Shown here piece by piece: positions 13,501 through 25,500 of a stretch of DNA of 64,000 nt; the stretch's first letter is position 1; each line of letters starts with the position of its first letter. The DNA is from Owenia fusiformis (Eukaryota > Annelida > Polychaeta > Sabellida > Oweniidae). The position numbers were made by a program, and so were the translations under genes. Location of the stretch: NCBI GenBank assembly GCA_903813345.2, contig CAIIXF020000002.1, positions 23,760,455 through 23,824,454 of the forward strand, in the 5' to 3' direction. The notes beneath the pieces were generated by a model. The model was not told where the DNA came from, did not search any database, and saw only the letters and a list, made by a program, of their open reading frames with translations.

Positions 13501-16500
13501 ACAATTGAAAGTAGTATAATAACATAAGACACAGGTTTGTAGCTAATGTAAACTGTCATAGTTTGTTTGCCTTTTAATTCTAGAACAACTGATATATGTG
13601 GATATATTAGGGAGAGATTTCTTAAGAACACCCATGTAAATGTCATTATAGAAAATAGGTAGGCAAAATTCTCATGAGAATAAATTAAAAAAGATATCGC
13701 CTCATGGTTATTTCATCGGCAATAAAGAAGGATTTATAACAACATAAATTACACAAATTATATAACCATGGATAAGCAATTGCCCATCACTGGAAAAAAG
13801 CTTATCACCATTCACAGGAACATATACTACATAGAAAAATGGCAAGTAAGTAAGCTATTATAGCAAATGATCTGATATTGCAACCAATTTCTCGCAATCA
13901 CAAATCAATATGATTATTTTAATCTGGAAATGTAATCAGGGAAATTGTTTATTTTAATATTTTTATTGAACTGGAAAGTAATAAAAATGACATTTGAATA
14001 TGCTGGTGACCGTTATTACTTTATGTTCCTTGTAATAATATTGCAGATTGATTTCAAATAATTTATGATTTAATATGATTTTATTGCATAGAGGCCTAGT
14101 CTGAATAACAAGTTATTTTCGTTATTTTCATAAAAGTAAAAAATGAACGAGATCACTTGATTGTTAAAATTATTAAAATTATGATTGTATTGTCTTTCAG
14201 TGTTCCTCCTTCATGCTTTTTAAATGTTGCCATTTGTGCTTTCTAATCAAAATATATATGTTACATCAAGAGGAGGAAAAACCCAGAATTCCTTTATAAA
14301 CCTGGTTCATCTTGAAAGATGTGTTTCTTGGAAGTAGCTCAGTAGTTCATTTACTTGAACATAGGTCCATCTGAGAATTCTGGGTAATTTCCCCATCTAT
14401 GGTGTATCTCAACAACCAGTATCTTGATTTATTTAAAAAATTTATTTAGGAAAATTTTAATTCAAAGTAAACTACAATTAACTGCCATATCAGTGAACAA
14501 ATGACATTAAGAGGATTACAAAAAAACAAAAAGGTATAATTAAAATCCAATAAACCAATAAATATGAGCAAGGCGAAACAACCAATAAAATGAATGAAAA
14601 TATTATTGTTAAAAGTTTAACTACATGTACTTGTATTGAAAAGCTAGGGGTATAATTTCGGTGTGTGATTCTAGTACCATGGATCAGAGCCTAATACACA
14701 AAACACACGAGGCTCACTTTTAAAGAATTAAAAACAAAGATTGGAAATTAAGGAACAGCTATGTCATGAAGTAAAAACAAATATTAAAATTGATTAATTT
14801 ATGATGGCATCTACAGCTGAATCATATTAGAAATATTGATCCAGGGAGGCCTCCCATTGCAGTACAGTACAAACCCTTACAAAACAAAACAATTCGTCCA
14901 TCAGAATTAATTAAAATCATTCCCCTTATTCATTTATATTTTCACATCCTGAAATTTCAAATCAGTCGCATACATAAATAATGTTATTTCGTTGATAAAT
15001 GGAGCAGAATATGTGAGAACCTTGAAATGATTTTTTGTAAGGGATTCTAGTTATCCATCCAATATTCTCTATCGCTCTCAATAAGAATTGCATGCTATAG
15101 ATACTTGCAGTATGGACCCATTGTTATTGATATAGTGACTTCATTTTAACTGTAAGGATATAATTTAGGATATCAGTTTAGGATATATAGTTTGGGGTAT
15201 ATATGTTGGGATATACATAGGGACAATCCATGTAACTAGAGGTGAGGATTTGAGCATTTAGATGATGATTTGAGGAGTAAAGGATCATATTTTTATTGAT
15301 CTGAAGACATATATTCGAGGAAGTAGTTATATTATAGCTAAATTGTAGTTTTAGAGACAGTATGAGGCTAATTTATGTTTATGTTTTTTTTATCATTATC
15401 ATTAAAGATCATTCTCTTTTTTTATTGAACCCTGAAAATATCATAAAATGTATAACTCATACAATAAATATTTAAAATAGAATAATGATACAATACATAC
15501 TGATACAGGCCCGTAGCCAGGATTTGCCAAGGGGGGGTTCAATTTTCAAAAATTTTCAGGGGGGGTTCACATTTGACAATTTTGGCCCAAATTTGGCTAA
15601 AATCACTAGAGAAGTGCTCAAAATGGTCAAAAACTGCATGATTTTGAAAGAATTTTTGGCCAGGGGGGGGTTCGCCCGAACCCTGCGAACCCCCCCTGGC
15701 TACGGGCCTGCTGATATGTGCATTAGATAATTACAATAGTTGTGGCTATTATACAAAAATCAAAAGAGATTAGACTTAGTATAAATATTGTATACCAACT
15801 GAAACGCCATCATTGAATGACATAATACATATCTTATGAATATTACAAATACCAAAAGGGGAAAGACCAAATCGTATTACAAAACGCAGCAAGAGACATG
15901 TAAAACACAGGTATTGATACAGAAAACAAACAAGTTGATTTGAACTAATGGGAGTCAAAATCGAATGATAATCTAATATTCGCCCGTTTTAAGATCCGAC
16001 AAAACCCCACCCCTCCCACTCTACCCCCCCCCTGCTTCCATGGGACCCCAACCTTCTCTTTATGACCACCCATTCCTTGGTAATATTACCTCTGTAAATA
16101 TAAAAACTATACTGATACATAAGACTTTTAAGGGAGATAAGAATGATAAAAAATGATAAAAATTTCCTTGATGCAGAAACCAAAAGAATTCAGACACATG
16201 GATCAAATCCTGTTGTTGAATGTATACCTCTAATCAAATACACCCCCCCCCCCTCAAAAAAAGGTTAAAACTTCTGGGACAACCCTGTGTTAATATGATC
16301 TTGCGAAGACCACATTTCCTGGCCATGGTTAAATTCTCAAATCCTAAGTATTGATACTTTGTGCATTATGTGATCGTTGTATTCTATAGGGAGGGGTTGA
16401 ACAAGTCATGGTTAGGTTAATCCTGGTTGATGCCCTATAGCATGGCCTTACATGAATGTTGTATTCTATAGGGAGGTGTTGAAAAAGCCATGGTTAAATC

Positions 16501-19500
16501 AGCCACTGTTAAATTCCCAAACACACGTGCTGATGCCCTATAGCATGGCCTTACATAAATGTTGTATTCTATAGGGAGGTGTTGAAAAAGCCAATAGAGA
16601 GAATAGCATGGAGAGTATACAAGGAGAAGAATCAATAGAGGTAAACTCATAATAAGTACCAGCATGTACAAGTCATGGCCCTACATTGCATGATGTACAT
16701 TCCATTATTAATAAACCATATATTGCTACCGTCATATTTCATGCTGTTATTTCTAGACGCTATAATGCTTTCATATGTGATTATTTGTTTGTTTATTTTA
16801 TTCATTACTTAATTGCTTTTTTTTTTTTTATTTAAGACTCAGTTGTTTGTTTTACTTGTGTGTTATTTCTTTGTTTGTTCTTTTTAGCTCATGTTTCAAC
16901 AAGTACTTTTTTTAGGTATTTCATATTTTATCTTCATACAATTTAATCGCTGTCTTAGCATTAGTATTTCATCATTTCAATAATTTTGCAAGGGCAATAT
17001 TGCCATCCTGGATGCTGAAACATGGACAAAATAAGTCATGCATTATCACTTCAATTAACCCCATGATTATACTGCAATCTGATTGGTCAGAAAGTGGTAA
17101 TGCATACCTTGTATATGAATGTATAATATATATAAGAAAGCTTATGTAAAAGCATGTTTTAAAATTAAGTGATTTTTGGTATGGCTTGATTTATTTATTT
17201 ATTTGGAGCATTTTATTTTATGACTAATACATTTTTCTTTCTTCTTAAAATGTATTGCATCAAAACCAGGAATTTTAAAGAAAGTCTGGTGATTATATAG
17301 CCTTATACGTCTTTCTATATAGGGAGCAAAATGGCTTGGGCAAGATAAGAAACTTTTTGTGACTCAATCCAAGATTTGGCATACTGTGAGTTCTCATTGG
17401 TCGTTGTATTTGTGATGTCATATTGTATATAGTGTTATCATTGGCCAATCCAAGATATAGGTATTGTGATTCCGCGAGATCCTATTGGTTGTCGTGTTTG
17501 TGATGTAATACTGTATGAAGTATTTTCATTGGTCTGTTCCAGATATAGAGATTCTGTGTTATCTCATTGGTTGTTGTGTTTGTGATTTTTTGATGTCATA
17601 CTGTGTAGAGTGTTATCATTGGTCAATCCAATAAATAGATGCAGGGATTCTGTGTAGTATGGTCCTTATTGCACTTAAATGAATAAAGGTTTCTATTGGT
17701 TGAAAGAACAGTACATGGTAAAAAGCCGAATGCCTAAGATGCATTGAATTGGTGAACGAGGCAAATTCCAGCCAATTTCCGAATATTATGTTCGCAATTG
17801 GTCAATCCAAGATTTCTGGAAGATTGGTTACAATTTTGTCATATTTTGTCTAGTCTTATCACTGGACAAAAGACATTATGTGATTAAAAATATTAAATGA
17901 TCAAGTTCTTGATTAAAATTAGTTAATTACATGTATACTGATTAAAGACTGAGAAAAGCCTACCTTATTACAGTATATAAGGTTAATAGTTTTGTACATG
18001 TATTGTAAAATATATTGATAGTTGTTTAATCCTAATGAATTGTACATCTCCATAGTAATGATTGTAATTATATTAAAAATGTATATTTTCCACACATATG
18101 TATTGTTACACTGTAATTACTATACATGCATGATTATACTGTAATTTAACTTATTTTGTGTGACCGCTATTTTATATACACGTATTGCACATATTTAAAA
18201 TATTGCTTTGCATGATTATTATTGTTTTGCATTCCTAGATAATAATGATTTATTGTATTTAAGGAATGCTATCATACTCTGTGCATAAAGATTGCTTCAA
18301 TCATTTTTTTGATTATTTACTAATTATTATTTGATTAATTAATTATTTTTTCTATTTTTTATTTAATATTGGCCTTTACATGTTACATACTTTAAAAATT
18401 TATTAAGAATAACAATTGTCTTCCATGATGCATCCAACAGAACCTTTGCTTGTGATAAGGTTTTAAGGCTGAAGTGTATAGAATAAAATCTGTCTAAGTA
18501 GAACACCTTTGGTACCTCTAAAAAGTGTTCTACTTGGGAGGTGTTCCACTTATAGAGGTTCATTTAACATTAAGTCAATTGGTCTTGGGATTCTGAAGTT
18601 TTCCACTAACAGAGATGTTCCACTTTACAGGTTAAATCTTTACTGTTAAATCATAATAAATATGTCAGTATGCTATAAATAAGGGCAGAGTCACATATAT
18701 CAATGTTGTATTTTCTCACAAAATTATTTACATTGGGGGAAGGGTAAAAACGAGGTTCCATTATATAGATATTGAACAGTGAAATTGCATAGGTGCTAAT
18801 GTTCAATAAGCAATGGGATGGGACTGGCCCTTTGTTAAATTGTTTTGGCAAATAAATTGATATATTGATCCAGCACCTAATATGTATGTTCATTATGTCA
18901 TCACCACAAGCAGTGATATATTGTTATAGTCTTCAACTTTTTTTGTGGATGGTGTTCAGTGTTAAATTGCAGGTGGTGACATTTTGCATATAATGTCTTG
19001 TATAAAAATAATACCACGACTTATGTTCATTGTTCAAGAATGCGTTGCTTTTTGTTTGTTTGCTTATTTGTTTGTTGTTTGTTTTTTCAGGATTTCTTCT
19101 CGAGGTCCTTTCCTGCGTCTTCCAGCAGTGGTGCAATTTCTGAAGGTTAGTTTTCGATTACTTTTATCAGTAGTTTAATGACAAGCTTTAATTGCTCTAT
19201 AAATATATTGAGAACTTTCCCTGTCACAACACATTAGACCTAGATGCAGACTACAATATAGTAAAATCTGTTTATATTGAGCATTTTTTCCGAGAAAAAA
19301 TGTTCAGTATTGGTAGGTGTTTACTATGTTCAGAGAGGGTCATTTATACATAAGTCAGTAGAGAATGTAGGGAGGGTGTCCCCAAGAGACAGTTTTTCGC
19401 TTGAGAGAGGTGTTCACTAATTCACTGTAGTATGATAACCTATTGATAACATAGTTTATTGGAGTGATTTCATAGGAATAAAAAGTTCAGAAAAATCTGG

Positions 19501-22500
19501 ATCTAAAAAAACTGAATTGAATAGAATAAAAAGTGAAAGTCCAAAGCATAGACAAATATAATTCATAGTAAACTTGATGCATTAAAAAAAGAATAACACT
19601 GTGGAATCTAACCCCCCTATCACACCAAACTAGTTCTTACCCATTTTTGCCAGTCCTACGAAAACGTCGTAAAACGGGCTCAATCTGGCTGTGGTCGGGA
19701 AATATGTCTGAAATAATTAGCTGCTTCGTTCTTAAACAGTCTTCAATACGTCCATCTCGTTCGCAGTTCGTTCAGGTCGCACCACGTCGGTGTGCAACGT
19801 CGTAGAACGTGTCCCTTAGTCTAGAAGGTCAACATGACCTGATTACAGAACGGTATGGTCGCCATCGAATTTTGAATCGATTCAAATTTCTAAAATCACA
19901 TTCCCGTCTGAGAACGTTCATAAAGTTCGTAAATAGACCTTAGAAAGTTGCAGCTACGTTCATTCCGTTCGCACACAGTTTAAAACCAGTTTTGAAGAAC
20001 GCAGTGGCAACTTGTTTGGTGTGATACCTATATTTTTGCTAACTCGTTCATAAGCAGTGTTAAATACGTTCTTAATCAGTTTAAACCCATTTGCAATTAG
20101 TTCTACCTCGTTCTCAACACGTCCTCAGACAGTTCAACTCGTTGTTTAAACGTCCCTAGTAGGATTGAAGTACGACGGTTCCGTTCGTAGTACGTCCAGC
20201 TCGTCGTTAGTACGTTGTCACTCGTTCTAATTGTAGAACGTGACGACCACGAGAACATTTTGAGCATATTCTAAGTTCAAGAGGACCTACCCGTTCGAGT
20301 ACGTTCGATGAAGTTTGTAAATAGATCCCAAACAGTTCTTAGTAGGTCCAGTCCGTTCGTACACAGTTGAAGCCCGTTTTCGAGAACGTAGTGAGAACTA
20401 GTTTGGTGTGATAGTAGGGTTAGTTGAACACATTACAGTGCAATGAAATAATCCTTACTTCTGTCTCACTGGTGACCAAAGTTTGATCCCCTTATTCACA
20501 AAATTACAAAAATTTGCAATATAATGTCTTTTGTTTTTGCATAAATAATTTACAAGTCTTCTGTAAGCTTCCAATAAGTAAGATTCTTGTATATTGCTGA
20601 TGCCAGGTAATAATTCAAGATCAGATAAGTAAAAAAATACCGACTTGGGCAGACTACTGATGCCACTGCATTTTCAAAATCAATGGGTCAATCAAACAGA
20701 ACCCAAACTTTAACAATGCTTGAATACCTAATTAATGGTATAACTAATTAATAATGGTATAACTAATTAATAAGGGTATAACTAATTATTGATTATATGC
20801 ATTATTCATTCCAACTGGTAGTGCATGACACCAAGTTCATCAATATTTTGGTACCATGTTTGATAATGCCTTCAATAATCCTAGTTTGTCATCTTCGTAT
20901 CTTACATTTCAGATCCTGTAGGTGAGATGGATTTCAACGCAGTCAGACGTACCAACTCACTCAGCACGTCTGCCGCTCGTCATAAGATGTCTGTTCGTCC
21001 CAGGAAGAAGCATCAGCCTGCCTCAACTAGGAGGCGTCCAGACGTAAGAAAATATATATAGTGAAACGAGTCTAAGTGGAACCCCTTTGGTATCTCTAAT
21101 AAGTGTACCACTTAAGAGGTGTTCCACTTCTAGAGGTGTTCCACTTTAAAGGTTTCACTGTTTTTCAAAGTTTGTTCAGTTTTGTTAAATGATGATAAAA
21201 GTAGTAAAATAAAACTTATTATGTCACCAACACAAGTGGTGACATTTTTTAACTCTCTAACTTGTTTGTGGATTATGTTCAGTGGGGAGCAGGCTGCATC
21301 TGTAACAAATGGCAGGTAGTGACATTTTGCATGTTAACCTTGTATTGAAAATCTGTTTGATCAGCTTTTGAACACTTTTTCAAAACTTCCTGTTGTGTTC
21401 AAAAGTATTTTTACAAAGTTAGTGTTAGTATTTTGAGTGTTCAGTTCAAAACACTGTCATAAATCTTGTAGGTGCTGCCTGATAAGAGTAAAAGCCAGTC
21501 AGACTTGCCATCAGTTGGGGAGGAAGAAGTGTCCATCAGTACTGTGACAGTTACACAGGAGGCACCAGTAACTCAAGGTTAGAATGATTTTCAATTCAAC
21601 CCCCGGGATTCAACCTTTTTATGGAAAGCCATTTTATTGATCTTTGTGTTCATTTGTACATTGAGATATACACATTACAATGAGAACAAATTACTGTCTA
21701 ATAGCTTTATTCACTAATGTCCATTATAACATACCTATGACGATGTATAGTGTTAACTGTTCACAAGACGGCGGGCCAATATAACTCTTGAAAAGCCAGC
21801 GCCTGCTAACTTTCTGATTGGTCAAGCGCTGGGACTACGTCATACATTAGGCCTAGGTCAAATTGACTCATACATTCGTAAGATACAAACATGGGAATAA
21901 ATCATCATTTCCGAACCATTGCTAGTCAATTAGATAAGAAAATGGTACTCTCTGACCAGACTAGATCATCATAGGTATGTTATAAATCGTTTATGTCACT
22001 ATAGTTGCACATACGCCCTCGGTTCTCAGTGATCAATGTCCCTCCCAAGGTCGGGCCATATATCACTGAAACCCTCGGGCATTTATGCAACGATAGTGAC
22101 ATAACCTCTAATTATGGCATGAATGGCATTGTTATTGTCCCTGTCACTTTGTACTCTCCAGAAAATGAATTATACATCTGCAATGAAATGATCTTTTGAG
22201 TTGATGAATCCAAGGGCACCTTATTAACCCCCCATGAGATTAATATAATATCAGTAATCCCACTTACTAACTCAGAGCCATTTAACCAAAGATGTAAATA
22301 CATCATATTATATCTGAAATTAAAGATTTATTCAGCGGTTAACTTTTAAAGTTGTATTTGAAGTTTGTTTTTATCAGGTGATTGAAAGGATATGATATTC
22401 AATAAGGCTTTAGTACAAATTATGATGAGAAAGTACGGTGGTATCAGAGTGTTATATTTATTACTTCCAGTGGCGCCATCTAAGACTAAGATTGCCTTAA

Positions 22501-25500
22501 AGCCTCCCAAACTTGGCCCTAAGAGGACCACTTCACCTGAGAAATCTGTTCAAAGCACAACAACAGCCACCATCACGGCAACAACTGAGGTGGTTTCCAA
22601 TGCAACGCCTGAGATGGTTTCCAAGACAACACCTGTAACGGTTTCCAAGGTAACCCCTGAACCTGTTCCCAGTCCTAAAGCAAGCTCAGCAACCACTGCT
22701 ACCAAAGTGACCAGTGAAGTTACTTCAACAGAGTCTGCAGGGGAAAATAAAGTCACTAAAGAGGAGGTGAAAACAACTAAAGTCACTATGGAAGAGGTGA
22801 AAACAACGACAGCAGAGGTGGTTGTTGTAACAAGTGAAGACAATAAGGAGAATGAGAGTGTACCACCAGCTGGTGGTGTTAAACGAAGGGACAAGGAGAC
22901 GCCAAAAGAACAGACAAGTCCAGGGAAGCCACGTCCAACATCTATGTTTGAAAGCCACAAAATGAGGTTTGTATTGCTCAGGTTGTCAACTGGTATTTTG
23001 CTAATTCAAAGATTTAAATACAAATACTTTTCTCTGTACAGATATGATAAAAACCTGAAGTGTGAAGATGGTCACAAAATAATTGAAGAATGTATATGTC
23101 TTATATTATTCATCTTTAATTTTACTGATTCAGAAATGAATTCAGAAATGACAAGATGTTAGAATATTCATTTCATCACTTTCATCTTCATATGTATATG
23201 GTATGGCAAATAAATATTCATTTAACATATGGTATACATGTAGTGTTCTTAGGTTCTAAAGATGGTTTATAAGTTAAGCATACATTGCTCAACTTGATGT
23301 AAAAGGATGAGTTCAAAACCAATGATCATTCAACCCAACATAAGAAATTAACCTGACCTGTTTCAGTAACCAATCTGTATGTACAAGTTCAAAAAATGTA
23401 CTTCTGTTTTTTTCACTTCAGGCAAGCATCATCAGAAAAGACAAACTGGGATGATTTGGGTAAACCCAAAGACGTTAAATCTGATGATGAACAGCAAAGT
23501 AGCCAACCAGAATTTGCTCAAATGCTGAATAAAATAAAACGCAAGTCATCTTGGAAACAAGATGGCGACATGAAGGTCAAGGACATTGAGATATCCTCAG
23601 CAAAAGAACCAAGTAGCCCAACTAAAGGCCAGTCACTGAGATTTACTTCCCCGACTCCAGGCACCCAAAACACATCCAAACCTGCTACAACTGTACAGGT
23701 TGAGATATCTGACAACAAACTTGAACCAAAAACTGAAATTAAAACTGCAACTGTTGAAAAAGTGGCTCAGATAAAAGAAAAAAGTGTTGATATTACTGCT
23801 ACAACTGAAACAATCACAAGTGATAGTGACCAGTTTAAAAGGAGTGCCCCAAAAGACACTGTTGAGCGCAGGGTGCAATCAAGGAGTAAGACTCAGCCCG
23901 TTGGGTCTGTAAGCGTAGGTGGTGAGGCTGCCAGAAAAAGCTTCAATGAGGCAAGAAAGAGTTTTCATGAGGATGAGGTAAAATCGATGGTCAATACTCC
24001 ATTATTAAAATCAGACCCAAAGACTAAAGAAACTACTAAGATTGAATCTAAATCTAAGCAATCAACTTCAAAGATTGAATCCAAATCGAAAGAAACGATT
24101 AAAGTTGACATTAAGGAAGTAACGATAGAGGCAAAACCAAGTAAGCCTGAACTTCCATCTAAGCCAGTTTCATTAAAATCAGAAAGTGTTAAACCAACCA
24201 AGCTGGTTGATGCTACGAAACCAGCTGAGACACCAGAGGTGAAACCAATTGAGGTTGTGGAGGTGCCAAGTAAGGATGTTCCATCTTGGGTTGCCATGGC
24301 GAAAAAACGTGCAAAGGAACGTGAGGAAAAAGATGGCAGCACTAGTACTGCCACAACGAAGCAACAAAAGCAAGCGGAAAATAAAGACAAGCAAATTGAA
24401 ATGCAGTCTAAGAGTGTCACCATTACAAACTCTAAGGATATACAATCTCCAACTACAACTCAATCTAATAAAACATTTGGGGGAAGTAACACGGATAAAA
24501 GTAAATCGACCAATGAGGTGAAGCCTAGTGAATTTAAGGCTCCATCTATACGAAACATGAACTTGGAGATTAAATCATCAACGGAAGACAACAAGAAAGA
24601 GGTATGATAGTGGTAGTGGGGTTATGGCCGAACAAGATACAATATATCCAAAGTATGAGGAAGTTTAATTTTTCGGCATGTTTGTTTCGCATGCAACATT
24701 TTTTGGCTATTTTATCTTGATGACAACGTGTTTTGCCTATTTTATCTTGATTACAACGGTTTTTGGCTATTTTATCTTGATTACATTTTTTAGCTATTTT
24801 ATCTTGATTACAACTTTAATTGTTTAAAAAACCCTTTTTGTACTTGAAATTTTTTGTTGATTGATGAGGGTATTTTCTTTCCAATAATTTTCACATGTGT
24901 TTTGTTTTGTCTTCTATATTCATAAAAAATGAACCAGAACATTTTGTTGGAGTGGGTTCTTTGGGCAGGTACATTAAAATCAGGATTATTTCTTTTCATA
25001 TTTGTGTGGTAAAATTATGCGCATTGAAATGCCATATTGCTACCTTGCTGGTTTGTTTGGTCATGCACATACTATATATTATTAGTTCATATATATTAAT
25101 TATACCTGATTCAAATATTGCATCTTGTGACTTCTTATTTCAGTCATTGATCAGTTCATTGAACTTATATTCAATTCATGTAGCATTAAAACTGTAATGG
25201 TAGTTTAAATTGCTTTGCATTAATAGACCTAGCTCTAATACGAGTTATTTGATAATTCATTTCTCAATGTATTGCACGATAATATCAGTTGCTCTTACAC
25301 CCCTCCCATAAGTGTGAAAACTGGAAATCTGCATTGGATAGTGTGTTAAGCCTGTTTTGCATCTTAATTTTTTTCCTCAAAATTAATGAACTGGTTAAAG
25401 CATAAACAGGCTTCATCACATAGTCTAAAATGAGACTTCCAGTTGCCAAACTTTTGGAGGGGGGTGTAGTTTAGCCTAGTGAGTGTGTGTGCTATATTTT

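Larger units (their letters stand above)
13111..19090 (+). other. Long intron with MITEs and two minisatellite-like arrays
   Basis: No coding exon is recognised. It contains a polypyrimidine/polypurine pair (13157-13319), a small MITE (14275-14394), an intact GGGGGTTC-type MITE with target duplication (15506-15710), about 103-bp tandem units (16381-16590), degenerate tandem units rich in CCAAT/ATTGG motifs (17370-17660), an ACAGTAAAACCT-type element (18485-18641) and a dispersed repeat (18898-18998). The intervals between are AT-rich and featureless. Confidence 0.5.
21578..22470 (+). other. Intron holding two adjacent MITEs
   Basis: Apart from the two inverted-repeat elements (21724-21985 and 21991-22104) the intron is plain AT-rich sequence. 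An open frame runs through the acceptor at 22470 from about 22392, but the ag|TG junction and the phase from exon 5 mark that part as intronic. Confidence 0.5.
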
